The notes below the pieces were generated by a model. The model made no database searches and was not told the DNA's origin. It saw nothing but the letters and a program-made list of their open reading frames with translations. The position numbers were made by a program, and so were the translations under genes. DNA of 64,000 nt. Origin: Nitrospirota bacterium (lineage in GTDB: Bacteria; Nitrospirota; Thermodesulfovibrionia; Thermodesulfovibrionales; JdFR-88). Shown in pieces: positions 26,774-36,003 of the stretch (position 1 is the first letter of the stretch; every line of letters starts with the position of its first letter). The stretch spans positions 1 to 64,000 of the forward strand of contig JACWAF010000035.1 in the NCBI GenBank assembly GCA_014874185.1, read 5' to 3'.

Positions 26774-27937
26774 ATGAGCGAGAAGGTTTTAAGTCCTGAC
26801 CTTGGGTTTGTAAAAGACGTTATGAAGTCGGGCGGCGAGTCGCTGAAGAAATGCTACCAGTGCGCCACCTGCTCGGTGGTCTGCAACGTGACGCCGGAGG
26901 ACAACCCCTTCCCGAGGAAGGAGATGATACAGGCGCAGTGGGGGCTGAAGGACCAGCTCTTCGGGAACCCCGACATATGGCTCTGCCACCAGTGCAGCGA
27001 TTGCACGGCCTATTGTCCCAGGGGGGCCAAACCGGGCGAGGTGCTGAACGCCATACGGAAGCTCTCGATAAGGAAGTACTCCAAGCCAGGATTCCTGGCG
27101 GCCATGGCGGGCGACCCCAGGTTCCTGATATTCCTGCTGGCGGTGCCGATAGTGATACTGCTGGCCATCCTGGGTTCGCTGGGTCATCTCTCCAACATCC
27201 CCAGGGGAGAAAACGGAGAGATCGTCTACGCGCGCTGGATGCCGGTGCCGTTCATAGATATGACGTTCGGGGCCGCGGCGGCATTTGCCGTGCTGGTCTT
27301 CGTCTTTGGGATAGTGAGCTACTGGAAGGACCTGGTCAGGAACGTGGACACCCGGAGGATAAACCCCTCCAATGAGATCGGATTGGGCCTTGGAGCCGCC
27401 ATAAAGGACATTTTCGCGCACAGGAAATTCCAGAACTGCAATGAGACAAAGGCCCGCGGCACAAGCCACATGTTCGTGTTCTACGCCTTCATAGGGCTTG
27501 CCATTACGACCACCTGGGCCATCTTCTACCTGTATGGGCACGAGTTCCTGGGCATCCAGAAATTCGCCATCTTCAACTTCGGCGAATCGCCCTATCCGCT
27601 TTCAGACCCCATGAAATGGCTTGCCAACATAAGCGCCATTGCCCTTATCGTGGGCATACTGATGGTTATATCCAACCGGATAAAGAACAAGGAGAAGCTG
27701 GGCGGGGGCTCTTATTACGACTGGCTTTTGATACTGGTAATAGCCGGTATAGCCCTTACCGGGCTCCTTTCGGAGTTGTTCAGGCTTGGCAATATGGCCG
27801 GGGTTGCCTATCCCACTTATTTCACGCACCTCGTGCTTATATTTTTCCTGTTCGCTTACGCGCCGTTTTCCAAGATGGCGCACATGGTATACAGGGGGAC
27901 GGCCATGGTGTTTGGGAAGATTACGGGCAGGGCATAG
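26774..27937 (+). CDS. qmoC: quinone-interacting oxidoreductase membrane subunit QmoC
   Basis: 387 residues. The N-terminal HdrC-like part has two [4Fe-4S] motifs (CYQCATCSVVCNVTP and CHQCSDCTAYCPRG). The C-terminal HdrE-like part has about six membrane helices starting near residue 115 and likely haem b and menaquinone sites. It anchors Qmo to the membrane and links APS reductase to the quinone pool. AAGGAGGAGG lies just upstream of ATG 26774, and the gap to qmoB is 15 bases. Confidence 0.94.
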   Translation: MSEKVLSPDLGFVKDVMKSGGESLKKCYQCATCSVVCNVTPEDNPFPRKEMIQAQWGLKDQLFGNPDIWLCHQCSDCTAYCPRGAKPGEVLNAIRKLSIRKYSKPGFLAAMAGDPRFLIFLLAVPIVILLAILGSLGHLSNIPRGENGEIVYARWMPVPFIDMTFGAAAAFAVLVFVFGIVSYWKDLVRNVDTRRINPSNEIGLGLGAAIKDIFAHRKFQNCNETKARGTSHMFVFYAFIGLAITTTWAIFYLYGHEFLGIQKFAIFNFGESPYPLSDPMKWLANISAIALIVGILMVISNRIKNKEKLGGGSYYDWLLILVIAGIALTGLLSELFRLGNMAGVAYPTYFTHLVLIFFLFAYAPFSKMAHMVYRGTAMVFGKITGRA

Positions 27938-28006
27938 GGATAAAAAAACGGGATGCTGCGGCCTGGAAAGGAAAATAAAAATAGCCGCAAAAAATCCTTG
28001 CTTATA

Positions 28007-28041
28007 TATAATATGGAACTTCCGCGCCCTGGCGGGCGCGG
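28007..28041 (+). promoter_or_regulatory. possible hppA promoter -10 box and leader hairpin
   Basis: TATAAT at 28007-28012 has no good -35. It is followed by the perfect GC stem CCGCGCCC-TGGC-GGGCGCGG (28022-28041), about 50 bases before the hppA start. The hairpin lacks a T-run, so it is either a leader structure of hppA or a weak end signal for qmoC. Confidence 0.4.
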
Positions 28042-28092
28042 GGCGAAACGGTTTTTAAAGGCTGTTAAAACTTATACGGAGGAGGTTTTTTG

Positions 28093-30174
28093 ATGAGCGG
28101 TATCATCGTGTTCGCATTGTTGTGCGGTGCCGCGGGGGTTGCCTACGCCCTTATAACGGCGGCGTGGGTCAGCAAACAGGATGCCGGAACCGAGCGCATG
28201 CAGGCCATTTCCGGCGCTGTCAAGGAAGGCGCAATAGCATTTCTTACCCGCGAGTACAAGACAGTCGCAATGGTCGCAGTCGTATTATTCGTTATCCTTT
28301 TTGCGGTACCGAATCTTGGTATGTGGACGGCAATCGGATTTGCCATCGGCGCGATAGGCTCGGCCCTGGCCGGCTATATCGGCATGATGGTCTCGGTGCG
28401 CGCCAATGTGCGCACGGCGCAGGCCGCATCGAAAGGCCTGCAGAAGGCGCTCACTCTTTCATTTAAGGGCGGTTCCGTTACCGGCCTCATGGTCGTGGGT
28501 CTTGCCATCATAGCCCTCACGGGCTATTTCACAATTGTCAGGGGCATAGTGGGCGAGAGCAGCGCCCTCCATGCGCTCATTGGCCTTGGCTTCGGCTGCT
28601 CCCTGATGAGCGTCTTCGCCCGTATCGCGGGCGGCATCTACACGAAGGCCGCCGACGTAGGCGCGGACCTCGTGGGCAAGGTTGAGGCGGGCATACCCGA
28701 GGACGACCCGAGGAACCCCGCCGTTATCGCGGACAACGTTGGCGACAACGTTGGCGACTGCGCCGGAATGGCCGCGGACCTGTACGAGACCTACACGGTC
28801 ACCCTGGTTGCGGCGATGCTTCTGGCCAAGTCCGTCTTCGGCGCGGACAGCCCCTGGGTGGAGTTCCCGCTCCTTCTGGGCGGTGTTTCGATTATCGCCT
28901 CCGTCATCGGCACGTTCTTCGTCCGCCTCGGCGCGAAGCAGTATATAATGGGTGCTCTTTACAAAGGTCTGGCTGTCTCGGGCATACTGGCCGCAATAGC
29001 CTTCTACTTCGTGTCCGGCTGGTTCCTGAACCAGGTTCCCGCTGACCAGCAGATTTTCTCCCAGGCGGGTGTCTTCGGCATCGCCCTTGTCGGCCTTATA
29101 CTGACCGGGCTTATCGTCTGGATCACTGAGTACTATACCGCCAAGGAATACAGGCCGGTGAAAGCGATTGCCCAGGCCAGCCTTACCGGCCATGGCACAA
29201 ACGTGATCGCGGGCCTTGCCATGAGCATGGAGTCTACTGCCCTTCCCGCGCTGGTCATAGTCGGCGCAATCCTTAGCGCGTACGGCTTGGGCGGCGGCTT
29301 CGCTGGTAACACCGGCAACGGTCTCTTCGCCATAGCCCTTGCCGCGGTTGCGATGCTTTCAATGACCGGCATAGTTGTAGCCATCGACTCTTACGGCCCG
29401 ATCACGGACAACGCGGGCGGTATCGCCGAGATGGCGGAACTTCCCTCCTCGGTCAGGGACATCACGGACCCGCTGGATGCGGTTGGCAACACCACAAAGG
29501 CTGTTACAAAGGGTTATGCCATCGGCTCCGCCGCGCTTGCGGCCCTGGTTCTCTTCGCGGAGTACTCCAGAGAGCTCGCAACGAAGATGACAGATGTGAA
29601 TTTCCGGCTCTCGGATCCCTTGGTTATAGCGGGCCTCTTCATCGGCGGCCTCATCCCGTACTATTATGGCGGCAGGCTTATGCTTGCGGTCGGCAGGGCG
29701 GCGGGCGGCGTTGTTATTGAAGTGCGCAGACAGTTCCGCGAGATCAAGGGGATCATGGAAGGCACGGGCAAACCCGAATACGGGAAGTGCGTTGACATAG
29801 TTACAAAATCGGCGATAAGGGAGATGATGCTGCCAGCCCTTATCCCGGTTGTGGCCCCCGTGCTCGTGGGTTTCATACTCGGGCCCAAGGCCCTGGGCGG
29901 CCTCCTCATCGGAACCATTCTTACGGGTCTCTTCCAGGCCATCGCCATGACTTCCGGCGGCGGCGCCTGGGACAACGCCAAGAAATCTTTCGAAGATGGA
30001 GTTACCGACGACAAAGGTGTTGTGCATAAGAAGGGAAGCGAGGGGCACAAGGCCTCCGTCACCGGCGACACGGTCGGCGACCCTTACAAGGACACCGCAG
30101 GCCCGGCCATCAACCCGATGATCAAGGTCATAAACATCGTGGCGCTCCTCATAGTGCCGCTTTTAGCTAAATAA
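28093..30174 (+). CDS. hppA: membrane-bound proton-pumping pyrophosphatase, K+-independent type
   Basis: 693 residues from ATG 28093 (GGAGGAGG upstream). It has about 16 membrane helices. It hydrolyses PPi and pumps H+, or makes PPi in reverse. Catalytic loops are [39 protein letters not shown] and [18 protein letters not shown]. The segment [18 protein letters not shown] has Lys where K+-dependent enzymes have Ala, which marks the K+-independent class. Placed beside sat and adk, it can recover energy from, or supply, the PPi exchanged by Sat. Confidence 0.95.
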   Translation: MSGIIVFALLCGAAGVAYALITAAWVSKQDAGTERMQAISGAVKEGAIAFLTREYKTVAMVAVVLFVILFAVPNLGMWTAIGFAIGAIGSALAGYIGMMVSVRANVRTAQAASKGLQKALTLSFKGGSVTGLMVVGLAIIALTGYFTIVRGIVGESSALHALIGLGFGCSLMSVFARIAGGIYTKAADVGADLVGKVEAGIPEDDPRNPAVIADNVGDNVGDCAGMAADLYETYTVTLVAAMLLAKSVFGADSPWVEFPLLLGGVSIIASVIGTFFVRLGAKQYIMGALYKGLAVSGILAAIAFYFVSGWFLNQVPADQQIFSQAGVFGIALVGLILTGLIVWITEYYTAKEYRPVKAIAQASLTGHGTNVIAGLAMSMESTALPALVIVGAILSAYGLGGGFAGNTGNGLFAIALAAVAMLSMTGIVVAIDSYGPITDNAGGIAEMAELPSSVRDITDPLDAVGNTTKAVTKGYAIGSAALAALVLFAEYSRELATKMTDVNFRLSDPLVIAGLFIGGLIPYYYGGRLMLAVGRAAGGVVIEVRRQFREIKGIMEGTGKPEYGKCVDIVTKSAIREMMLPALIPVVAPVLVGFILGPKALGGLLIGTILTGLFQAIAMTSGGGAWDNAKKSFEDGVTDDKGVVHKKGSEGHKASVTGDTVGDPYKDTAGPAINPMIKVINIVALLIVPLLAK

Positions 30175-30187
30175 TCATAAGCAGGAC

Positions 30188-30222
30188 AAAGGCCGTCCGG
30201 TCCCACGGACGGCCTTTTTTTT
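30188..30222 (+). terminator. intrinsic terminator after hppA
   Basis: GGCCGTCCG (30191-30199) pairs with CGGACGGCC (30206-30214) around a six-base loop, followed by eight T. Confidence 0.9.
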
Positions 30223-30300
30223 ATTGATGCCCCCTACTTACCCTTTTTGAAGAAATATGTTATTTTTATATATAGAGCTTTGCCAAGGAGGATACTCAAA

Positions 30301-30504
30301 ATGTTCGATGGCATATTTCAGCCGATGCACCTGCTGATCATCCTTTTCATAGTGCTTCTGCTGTTCGGCCCCGGAAAGCTTCCGGAGCTTGGGGCGGGAC
30401 TTGGAAAGGGGATCAAGGAATTCAAGAAGGCGCTGTCCCAGGACAAGTATATTGAAGCCGAAAAGGTGAAAGAGGGAGAGGGAGAATCCGGGAAGAAGGC
30501 CTGA
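30301..30504 (+). CDS. tatA: Sec-independent translocase subunit TatA/E
   Basis: 67 residues from ATG 30301, after AAGGAGG. A short N-terminal membrane helix ([15 protein letters not shown]) is followed by the hinge [23 protein letters not shown] and a charged tail. This is the TatA/TatE pattern; TatA forms the pore of the twin-arginine export system for folded redox proteins. TatC is not in the window. The gene has its own terminator downstream and stands alone. Confidence 0.9.
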   Translation: MFDGIFQPMHLLIILFIVLLLFGPGKLPELGAGLGKGIKEFKKALSQDKYIEAEKVKEGEGESGKKA

Positions 30505-30545
30505 TAAGCCTTTTCAGATAAATTCTATTCAAGGACTCTTACAAA

Positions 30546-30576
30546 AAGCCCCGCCAGGGACTCCCGGCGGGGCTTA
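30546..30576 (+). terminator. hairpin terminator after tatA
   Basis: AAGCCCCGCC (30546-30555) and GGCGGGGCTT (30566-30575) form a perfect 10-bp stem, with a weak T-rich tail. Confidence 0.65.
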
Positions 30577-30784
30577 TCTAATTAAAGGCGGGCTCAAGGG
30601 GCCGTCATTTCTCAAGCCGGGCCGGACTTGGTTTCATCTATGAAAAATAGGGGAATTTTTGCCGCAGGCCCCCGTTCGATCAACGCCCCCCGGCATTGTC
30701 AAAGGGAATAAAAACCGGATATTTGTGATAGCATTTTTATTAGACGATGGATTTATTGCTGGTAAAAAGAAAGAGTCAAAGCAG

Positions 30785-32446
30785 ATGAAGGTTTACAAGT
30801 CAAATGAAGAACTGCTGAAAACACTGGAAGAGATCCGCGTAGAACTCAAGGAATTGCAGAACAGGTATGCGATGCTCCTGGAGTCTACCCCGGACGCCTG
30901 GGTATTCGTCAACAGGGAAGGCAGGATAACGTTCATGAATACCCAGATGGAAAGGCTGTTCGGATATGAGGAAGAAGAGCTGGTCGGAAAAGACCTGGGG
31001 ATTTTGATGCCGGAACAGTCCCGCACCGCGCACCGTGAATATCTCGCCGGCTATTTTTCCAATCCCCGCATCCGCCCGATGGGGACGGGGCTTAAAACCA
31101 ATTGCCTGAAAAAGGACGGCTCGGAATTCCCGGCCGACATCAGCCTGAGCCCGGTAGAAATGGACGGGGAACTGCTTGCCACGGCCTCCATCCGTGACAT
31201 CACGGAGCGCAAGCGCGCGGAAGAGAAGATAGAGCAGAATTTTTTCATTCAGAGGGCCATCAGTTCGGTCCTGGAGGTCTCGCTGAAGCCGGTCTCCCTG
31301 GATGAGAAGCTGGACCGGATAGCCGATCTGGTCCTGACGGTCCCGGGGCTCTCCCTCAAGCCAAAGTGCTGCATTTACCTGGCGGGGAAAGAGCCTGGCG
31401 CGCTTGTATTGAAGACCTCGCGCGGGGTGCCTGATGCCGGGATGGCTTGCTGCCATGAGATACTTCCGGGCAGATGCCTTTGCGGCCAGGCCGTGTCCGC
31501 CCGCAAAATTATATTTGCGGGGTGCGTGGACGAGCGGCATGAAATCCTGCATGAGAAGGAACCCCCCCATGGCCATTATTGCGTACCTGTCATGGCTGGA
31601 GAAAAGGTGAATGGGTTAATAAATGTTTTCACAGCTGAAGGCCACCGGCGGACACGGGAGGAAGAGGAATTCTTTTCGACGGTCGCAAACACCCTTGCGG
31701 GCGTTATCGAGCGGCACCGGTCTGAAATCGAGAGTGAAGAGCTTAACAGGCAGCTCATAGAATCCGAGAAATTGGCTGTCCTGGGCAGGGTCACAGCCAG
31801 CGTTGCGCACGAGATCAGGAACCCCCTCACCATAATCGGCGGCTTCACAAGGAGGCTCGGCCAAAAATTGGCTGAGGGGACGAGGGAAAAGGAATATACC
31901 GGACTGATCATCTCCGAAGTGGTCAGGCTGGAAAATATTCTCCGCAACGTCCTTTCTTTTACGCGCCGCGCCGGCCCTCTCAAGGAGGATTGCGACATCC
32001 GCGAGATAACCGAGCAGGCGCTGAGGATCTTCGGGGAGGTCTGTGCTGAAAAATCCATAACCCTGCGGAGGTCATTTGGAGACATTCCCCTGATATCGGC
32101 CGACAGGGAACTGGTTTTGGAGGCAATAGAAAACCTCGTCTCCAATGCCACGGACGTGATGCCGTCCGGCGGCACCCTTACCGTTATAACCGAAAAGGGA
32201 ACAGTTGATGGAAGACCCTATGCGGCTGTCAGGGTAAAAGACACGGGCACAGGCGTAAGGCCTGAAGATATGGCCAGGATCTTTGAACCATTTTACACCA
32301 CGAAATCGGGTCTGCGGAGGACCGGGCTGGGTCTTTCGATTACAAAGAAAATAATGGAGGACCACAAGGGTTTTATCCGCGTCGAAAGCAAGCCGGGTGA
32401 GGGCTCAACCTTCAGCCTCTATTTCCCCATGGATGATGGCAGATGA
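30785..32446 (+). CDS. soluble sensor histidine kinase (PAS-GAF-HisKA-HATPase)
   Basis: About 553 residues from ATG 30785; earlier in-frame starts add an unconserved tail. A short coiled coil (residues 5-30) leads to a PAS domain (MLLESTPDAWVFVNREGRIT, SIRDITERKRAEEK), then a GAF domain (about 160-310). HisKA follows with VAHEIRNPLTIIGGFTRRLG, and HATPase_c with ENLVSNATDVM, DTGTGVRPEDMARIFEPFYTT and GLGLSITKKIM. There is no membrane segment, so it senses a cytosolic signal. The GAF has several Cys and a CLCGQAVSARK segment typical of domains near redox or small-ligand sensing. No response regulator lies beside it, so it is an orphan. Confidence 0.85.
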   Translation: MKVYKSNEELLKTLEEIRVELKELQNRYAMLLESTPDAWVFVNREGRITFMNTQMERLFGYEEEELVGKDLGILMPEQSRTAHREYLAGYFSNPRIRPMGTGLKTNCLKKDGSEFPADISLSPVEMDGELLATASIRDITERKRAEEKIEQNFFIQRAISSVLEVSLKPVSLDEKLDRIADLVLTVPGLSLKPKCCIYLAGKEPGALVLKTSRGVPDAGMACCHEILPGRCLCGQAVSARKIIFAGCVDERHEILHEKEPPHGHYCVPVMAGEKVNGLINVFTAEGHRRTREEEEFFSTVANTLAGVIERHRSEIESEELNRQLIESEKLAVLGRVTASVAHEIRNPLTIIGGFTRRLGQKLAEGTREKEYTGLIISEVVRLENILRNVLSFTRRAGPLKEDCDIREITEQALRIFGEVCAEKSITLRRSFGDIPLISADRELVLEAIENLVSNATDVMPSGGTLTVITEKGTVDGRPYAAVRVKDTGTGVRPEDMARIFEPFYTTKSGLRRTGLGLSITKKIMEDHKGFIRVESKPGEGSTFSLYFPMDDGR

Positions 32447-32478
32447 AATAAAATTCCGCCGGGGCGCGGTCCTGTTCA

Positions 32479-33171
32479 CTAATTCTTTCTTGAAAGCCTC
32501 ACGTTGTGCGCTGAATTGGCTACCGCCTCAGGCCTGGTCCTGCCTCCATCCTGGAAGTCCACATAAATCGGCCTGATTACTTTCTTGGTCTCGGGCTCCA
32601 CCTCGGCATTGGGCAGGAAATTGTCCTTCAGGTTTTCGTCTTCCACGTCATTTATATGGAAGAACCATCTGCCTCCCTCGGCCTCTATAAAACCGAATCC
32701 TTTTTCCTTCACATACTTGGCTATCGTTCCGTGCAGGAAACCGTTTTTCTCCTTCGCCACCGGGTCGTCGGCATCTTCCAGTTCGAAGAACTCGTAGGTC
32801 ACGTCGGGGTTTATCATCACCCCCAGGACGTACTTTTGCTTCAGGTCCTCCTGGAAGGAGAACGATACGATGGCGTTGTAAATAAGTTCGGCGCCCCAGT
32901 GGTCTATGTCCACTCCGGGTGCCACCTTCACGTAAAGACTCCTGTCCACGAGGGTCTTTTTCTTTCGTTCGCGGACAAACTCTCTCTGTTTTGCCGGATC
33001 ATTCGGGTTGGTTGTAACCTGCACGCCGATATGGATGAGCTTGTCAATGTTTTTGAACCTGTCCACTATGAAATCGAGCTTGTACTGATGGTCGTACACG
33101 GCATCGCGCTTGAGGTCGCACTTCTGCTCGAGTTTCGCTATGATCAGGTTCTCGCTGTAAAAGCCGTTCAC
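32479..33171 (-). CDS. restriction-endonuclease-like N-terminus fused to a cold-shock domain
   Basis: 230 residues from GTG 33171 (AGGAGG just upstream). Residues 1-95 contain YDHQYKLDFIVDRFKNIDKLIHIGVQVTTN, which recalls a PD-(D/E)XK nuclease core with D29 and V-Q-V; that reading is tentative. Residues 145-180 are a cold-shock/S1-like RNA- or ssDNA-binding fold (FLHGTIAKYVKEKGFGFIEA, WFFHINDV). The remaining tail is conserved-looking but unassigned. It faces the kinase gene tail-to-tail. Role unknown. Confidence 0.6.
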   Translation of the reverse strand: MNGFYSENLIIAKLEQKCDLKRDAVYDHQYKLDFIVDRFKNIDKLIHIGVQVTTNPNDPAKQREFVRERKKKTLVDRSLYVKVAPGVDIDHWGAELIYNAIVSFSFQEDLKQKYVLGVMINPDVTYEFFELEDADDPVAKEKNGFLHGTIAKYVKEKGFGFIEAEGGRWFFHINDVEDENLKDNFLPNAEVEPETKKVIRPIYVDFQDGGRTRPEAVANSAHNVRLSRKN

Positions 33172-33311
33172 GGCACCTCCTTTCGGTTCCGCGGACCGGC
33201 CCCGGCGTTTTCAAAGAGCTATGGGCTTATTATAGTCCCGTCCGGGGCCATATTCAAACAGGGGTCGAGGGTTCTGGAAGAGGCTTTGGATTTAAGAAGA
33301 GAAAGAACCAA

Positions 33312-33962
33312 TTACTTTTCTATTCTTTTTTTCACTTCTCCGGCCAGGTCTGTTATCATCCGCCCGGCAAGTTCAAAGCCGGTCGCGGCCGTGTTTATGG
33401 AGAGGTGATAGCAGCGGGCGTCCGTCCAGTCATGTCCCGAAACGGTTTCCACGAATTTTCTTCTATTGGCGTCCGACTCCTTTATTATTGAGGCGGCCTC
33501 GTCCCTGTTTGGTACCTTGTAAAATTCCATGACCCGCTTCAGGCGGAACTCCAGGGGGGCGTGGGCGAAAATGCTTACAAGCCCCGGCCGGTCTTTCAGG
33601 ACGTGAAAACCCGCCCTGCCCACTATGACGGCATCGTCCTTATCGGCTATTTCTCTGATAATGCGGGCTTCCGTCTCGAAGAGGTCGGTATCGTAGATAA
33701 GCCGCAGCGGGGGCGGCACATAGGCCGTCTCGGGCGTGCCGTATATGAAGACCCTGATAAGGTTTTCAAGGAAACCGGAAGTGCGCTCCTCCCGCGAGGA
33801 GATGTTTTCCTCGGATTCCTTCAGGTATTCGGTGGCCCGGCTCAGTATCTCCCTGTCCACGTATTTATAGCCAAGCCTTCTTGCCGCCTGCTGGGCCAGA
33901 TAGGCCCCGCCGCTTCCAAGCTGCCTGGATATGGTGATAAGTATCTTCTGGCCGCCTGCCAT
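33312..33962 (-). CDS. cytidylate kinase-like family protein
   Basis: 216 residues. It begins KILITISRQLGSGGAYLAQQAARRLGYKYVDREIL, the P-loop-like start of the cytidylate-kinase-like group, and continues with VIVGRAGFHVLKD and ANRRKFVETVSGHDW. These proteins are related to Cmk but differ in the NMP-binding part, and their substrate is not established. It ends 140 bases before the cold-shock fusion gene and follows the MFS exporter after 4 bases, so it is probably co-transcribed with the exporter. Confidence 0.8.
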   Translation of the reverse strand: MAGGQKILITISRQLGSGGAYLAQQAARRLGYKYVDREILSRATEYLKESEENISSREERTSGFLENLIRVFIYGTPETAYVPPPLRLIYDTDLFETEARIIREIADKDDAVIVGRAGFHVLKDRPGLVSIFAHAPLEFRLKRVMEFYKVPNRDEAASIIKESDANRRKFVETVSGHDWTDARCYHLSINTAATGFELAGRMITDLAGEVKKRIEK

Positions 33963-33966
33963 ATTT

Positions 33967-35517
33967 TTACTCTACCAGAATCTCCCCCGCGTGTGAGCGG
34001 CCTTTTTCCCTCAGGAAGAAGATAAGCGGCAGGGAGATGATGAAGATATATGAGACCAGGGCGAATACGTGGTCATAAGCCAGCATCCCCGTCTGCCTTG
34101 CCAACTGGCCGTCCAGGAACCGGAGGGCCTCCTCATGCGCCGTTACCGGGTCGGCCCCTTTCTGTATGAAGGCGCTGGCAAGGGCGCTCACCCTGTGGTC
34201 CATGACCGGGTTCAGGAAACTGAGGTCATGCAGGAAGAGTTTGCGATAGACGGTCTCGTTCCGGGTGAGTTCGGTGGCGGTTATTGCTATCCCTATGCTG
34301 CCGAAGACCTGCCTTATGACGTTATATAGCCCGGTAGCGGCCGTCATCTCCTCTTTTTTGATGGTGGATAGGGCGGCGGTGCTCAAGGCCACGAATATGA
34401 ACCCGAACCCTATCCCCTGCAGGAATTGCGGGATGAAGATGTCCCAGAACCCCACGTCCAGCGACATCCTGGCAAGCTGCTGGAAGGAAAAGGCCGTAAG
34501 CACCAGGCCAAACCCGATGAGCACCCTGGGGCCAAGCCTGTTATAGAACCGGCCACCCAGGGGCATGGCAAGCGCCATGGCCAGGCTTCGGGGCATCAGT
34601 ATCAGGCCGGAATCGAATGCCGGGTAGCCCAAAAGCTGCTGCAGGAAGAGGGGCAGAAGAAAGAGGCTTCCATAAAGCCCTATTCCCAAAAGACCGCCAA
34701 GCACCGTGCCCGAGGTGAAGTTCAGGTCCTTCAGCACGCGGAGGTCCACGGCGGGCTTTTTCGCCGTCAGCTCCCGTATCACAAACAGGAAAATCCCGGC
34801 TGCGGCGATGACAAGCAGATAAACGATATAGTCGGAGGCGAACCAGTCCTTCTGCTCGCCTTTTTCCAGCATCAACTGCAATGCGCCAAGCCCCGCTATC
34901 AGGAAGAAAAGCCCCGAGAAGTCTATCTTGCCCTTCTCGCGTTTCAGATAGGGCGGGTCGTACAGATACCGCTGCACAAGGACGATGTTTATTATGCCGA
35001 TCGGGACATTTATGTAGAAGATCCACGGCCAGGAGTAATTGTCCGTGAGCCAGCCCCCCAGGGTGGGCCCTATTGCCGGGCCAAGCACCACCCCGAAGCC
35101 GTAAACCCCCATGGCAAGCCCCTGCTCCTCGGGCGGGAAGGATTCTCTCAGTATGGCCTGAGAGACGGGTATGAGGGCCCCGCCCCCTATGCCCTGGATG
35201 ATCCTGAAGACCACAAGCGAGGAAAGGCTCCAGCTCATGCCGCAGAGCATCGAGCTTACGGTAAACAGGAGGATGCTTGCCCCGTAGACCCTTTTTCTGC
35301 CGAAACGGGCGCTCAGCATTGCCACGATGGGCATTACTATGACGCTCGACAGGATATAGCCCGTGGCCACCCAGGCTATCTCCTCGATGGAGGCCCCCAG
35401 GTAGCCGCGCATGTACGGCAGGGCCACGTTTACTATGCTTGTATCCAGGGCGCTCATGATGGTGCCCATAATGACCGTGAGCGCTATAAGCCACTTCTCC
35501 GGATTCTCTTTACTCAT
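33967..35517 (-). CDS. emrB: DHA2-type MFS multidrug exporter (EmrB/QacA-like)
   Basis: 516 residues from ATG 35517 (AAAGG upstream); an ATG nine codons earlier is possible. It has about 14 membrane helices. Motifs are MSALDTSIVNVALPYMRGYL (motif D1), SARFGRKRVYGAS (motif A), RIIQGIGGGALIPVSQAIL (motif B) and GPAIGPTLGGWL (motif C). It pumps drugs or other hydrophobic compounds with proton exchange. No EmrA membrane-fusion or TolC gene is adjacent. The kinase-like gene follows after 4 bases. Confidence 0.9.
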   Translation of the reverse strand: MSKENPEKWLIALTVIMGTIMSALDTSIVNVALPYMRGYLGASIEEIAWVATGYILSSVIVMPIVAMLSARFGRKRVYGASILLFTVSSMLCGMSWSLSSLVVFRIIQGIGGGALIPVSQAILRESFPPEEQGLAMGVYGFGVVLGPAIGPTLGGWLTDNYSWPWIFYINVPIGIINIVLVQRYLYDPPYLKREKGKIDFSGLFFLIAGLGALQLMLEKGEQKDWFASDYIVYLLVIAAAGIFLFVIRELTAKKPAVDLRVLKDLNFTSGTVLGGLLGIGLYGSLFLLPLFLQQLLGYPAFDSGLILMPRSLAMALAMPLGGRFYNRLGPRVLIGFGLVLTAFSFQQLARMSLDVGFWDIFIPQFLQGIGFGFIFVALSTAALSTIKKEEMTAATGLYNVIRQVFGSIGIAITATELTRNETVYRKLFLHDLSFLNPVMDHRVSALASAFIQKGADPVTAHEEALRFLDGQLARQTGMLAYDHVFALVSYIFIISLPLIFFLREKGRSHAGEILVE

Positions 35518-35644
35518 TCTAAAAGGGCCTTTCAAGGGCGACATTTAGGATAACAGATTCGGAGCGGGGCGGAATGATTGCGGTTGAGCGAAAATGGCTG
35601 GGAGAAAAAAGACGGATTGAAAAGGGCTTGCGGCAGACCCGTCC

Positions 35645-35830
35645 TTATTTTTCCGGGCCCTTTTCAGTAAAGAAACGGACCAGGAATTCGGCGTCCTTCG
35701 GGGGCAGGTCGAACTTCAGGGAGGCCTCTTCGATCAGCTTGAACAGGCTGGCCCCCGGATTATCGACGCGTTTGTCCGATATCCATTTCATGGCCCTTCT
35801 CAGTTGTTCGCCTTCAGGCAGAATGCTCAT
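35645..35830 (-). CDS. small conserved-looking protein of unknown function
   Basis: 61 residues, reading MSILPEGEQLRRAMKWISD, then KLIEEASLKFDLPPKDAEF and a short tail. It is rich in charged helix-forming residues, with no signal or membrane segment. Small proteins of this composition recur in sulfate-reducer and Nitrospirota genomes, as I recall them, but I cannot name a family. It sits alone between the exporter and the YedE operon, divergent from the latter. Confidence 0.55.
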   Translation of the reverse strand: MSILPEGEQLRRAMKWISDKRVDNPGASLFKLIEEASLKFDLPPKDAEFLVRFFTEKGPEK

Positions 35831-35937
35831 GAACCCCCCCTGGTTTCAGTATCCCACAAATTCCGGTCTTTGGAGTCAGGCCCTCACATTGTACATCAAT
35901 TTACAAGTTTAGTTAAATATAGAATTCTCTTTATAAA

Positions 35938-35967
35938 TTGACAGGTTATCAAGGCGATGATTATAGT
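35938..35967 (+). promoter_or_regulatory. sigma-70-like promoter of the YedE-TusA-kinase-regulator operon
   Basis: TTGACA at 35938-35943 and TATAGT at 35962-35967 are separated by 18 bases, close to consensus. The in-frame TTG at 35938 is therefore the -35 box, not a start codon. Confidence 0.7.
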
Positions 35968-36003
35968 AGAGCAAAGAAGGTTTATTCCGGGAGGGGAAGG
36001 GAG

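Noticed and set aside
34426-35553. 375-residue open frame on the plus strand
   Set aside because: Antisense shadow of the MFS exporter, with low-complexity His/Gln/Gly composition.
35938-36003. Longer start (TTG 35938) for the first YedE gene
   Set aside because: The TTG is the -35 box of a near-consensus promoter; the added residues are polar and not like the family, and a strong ribosome site favours 36004.
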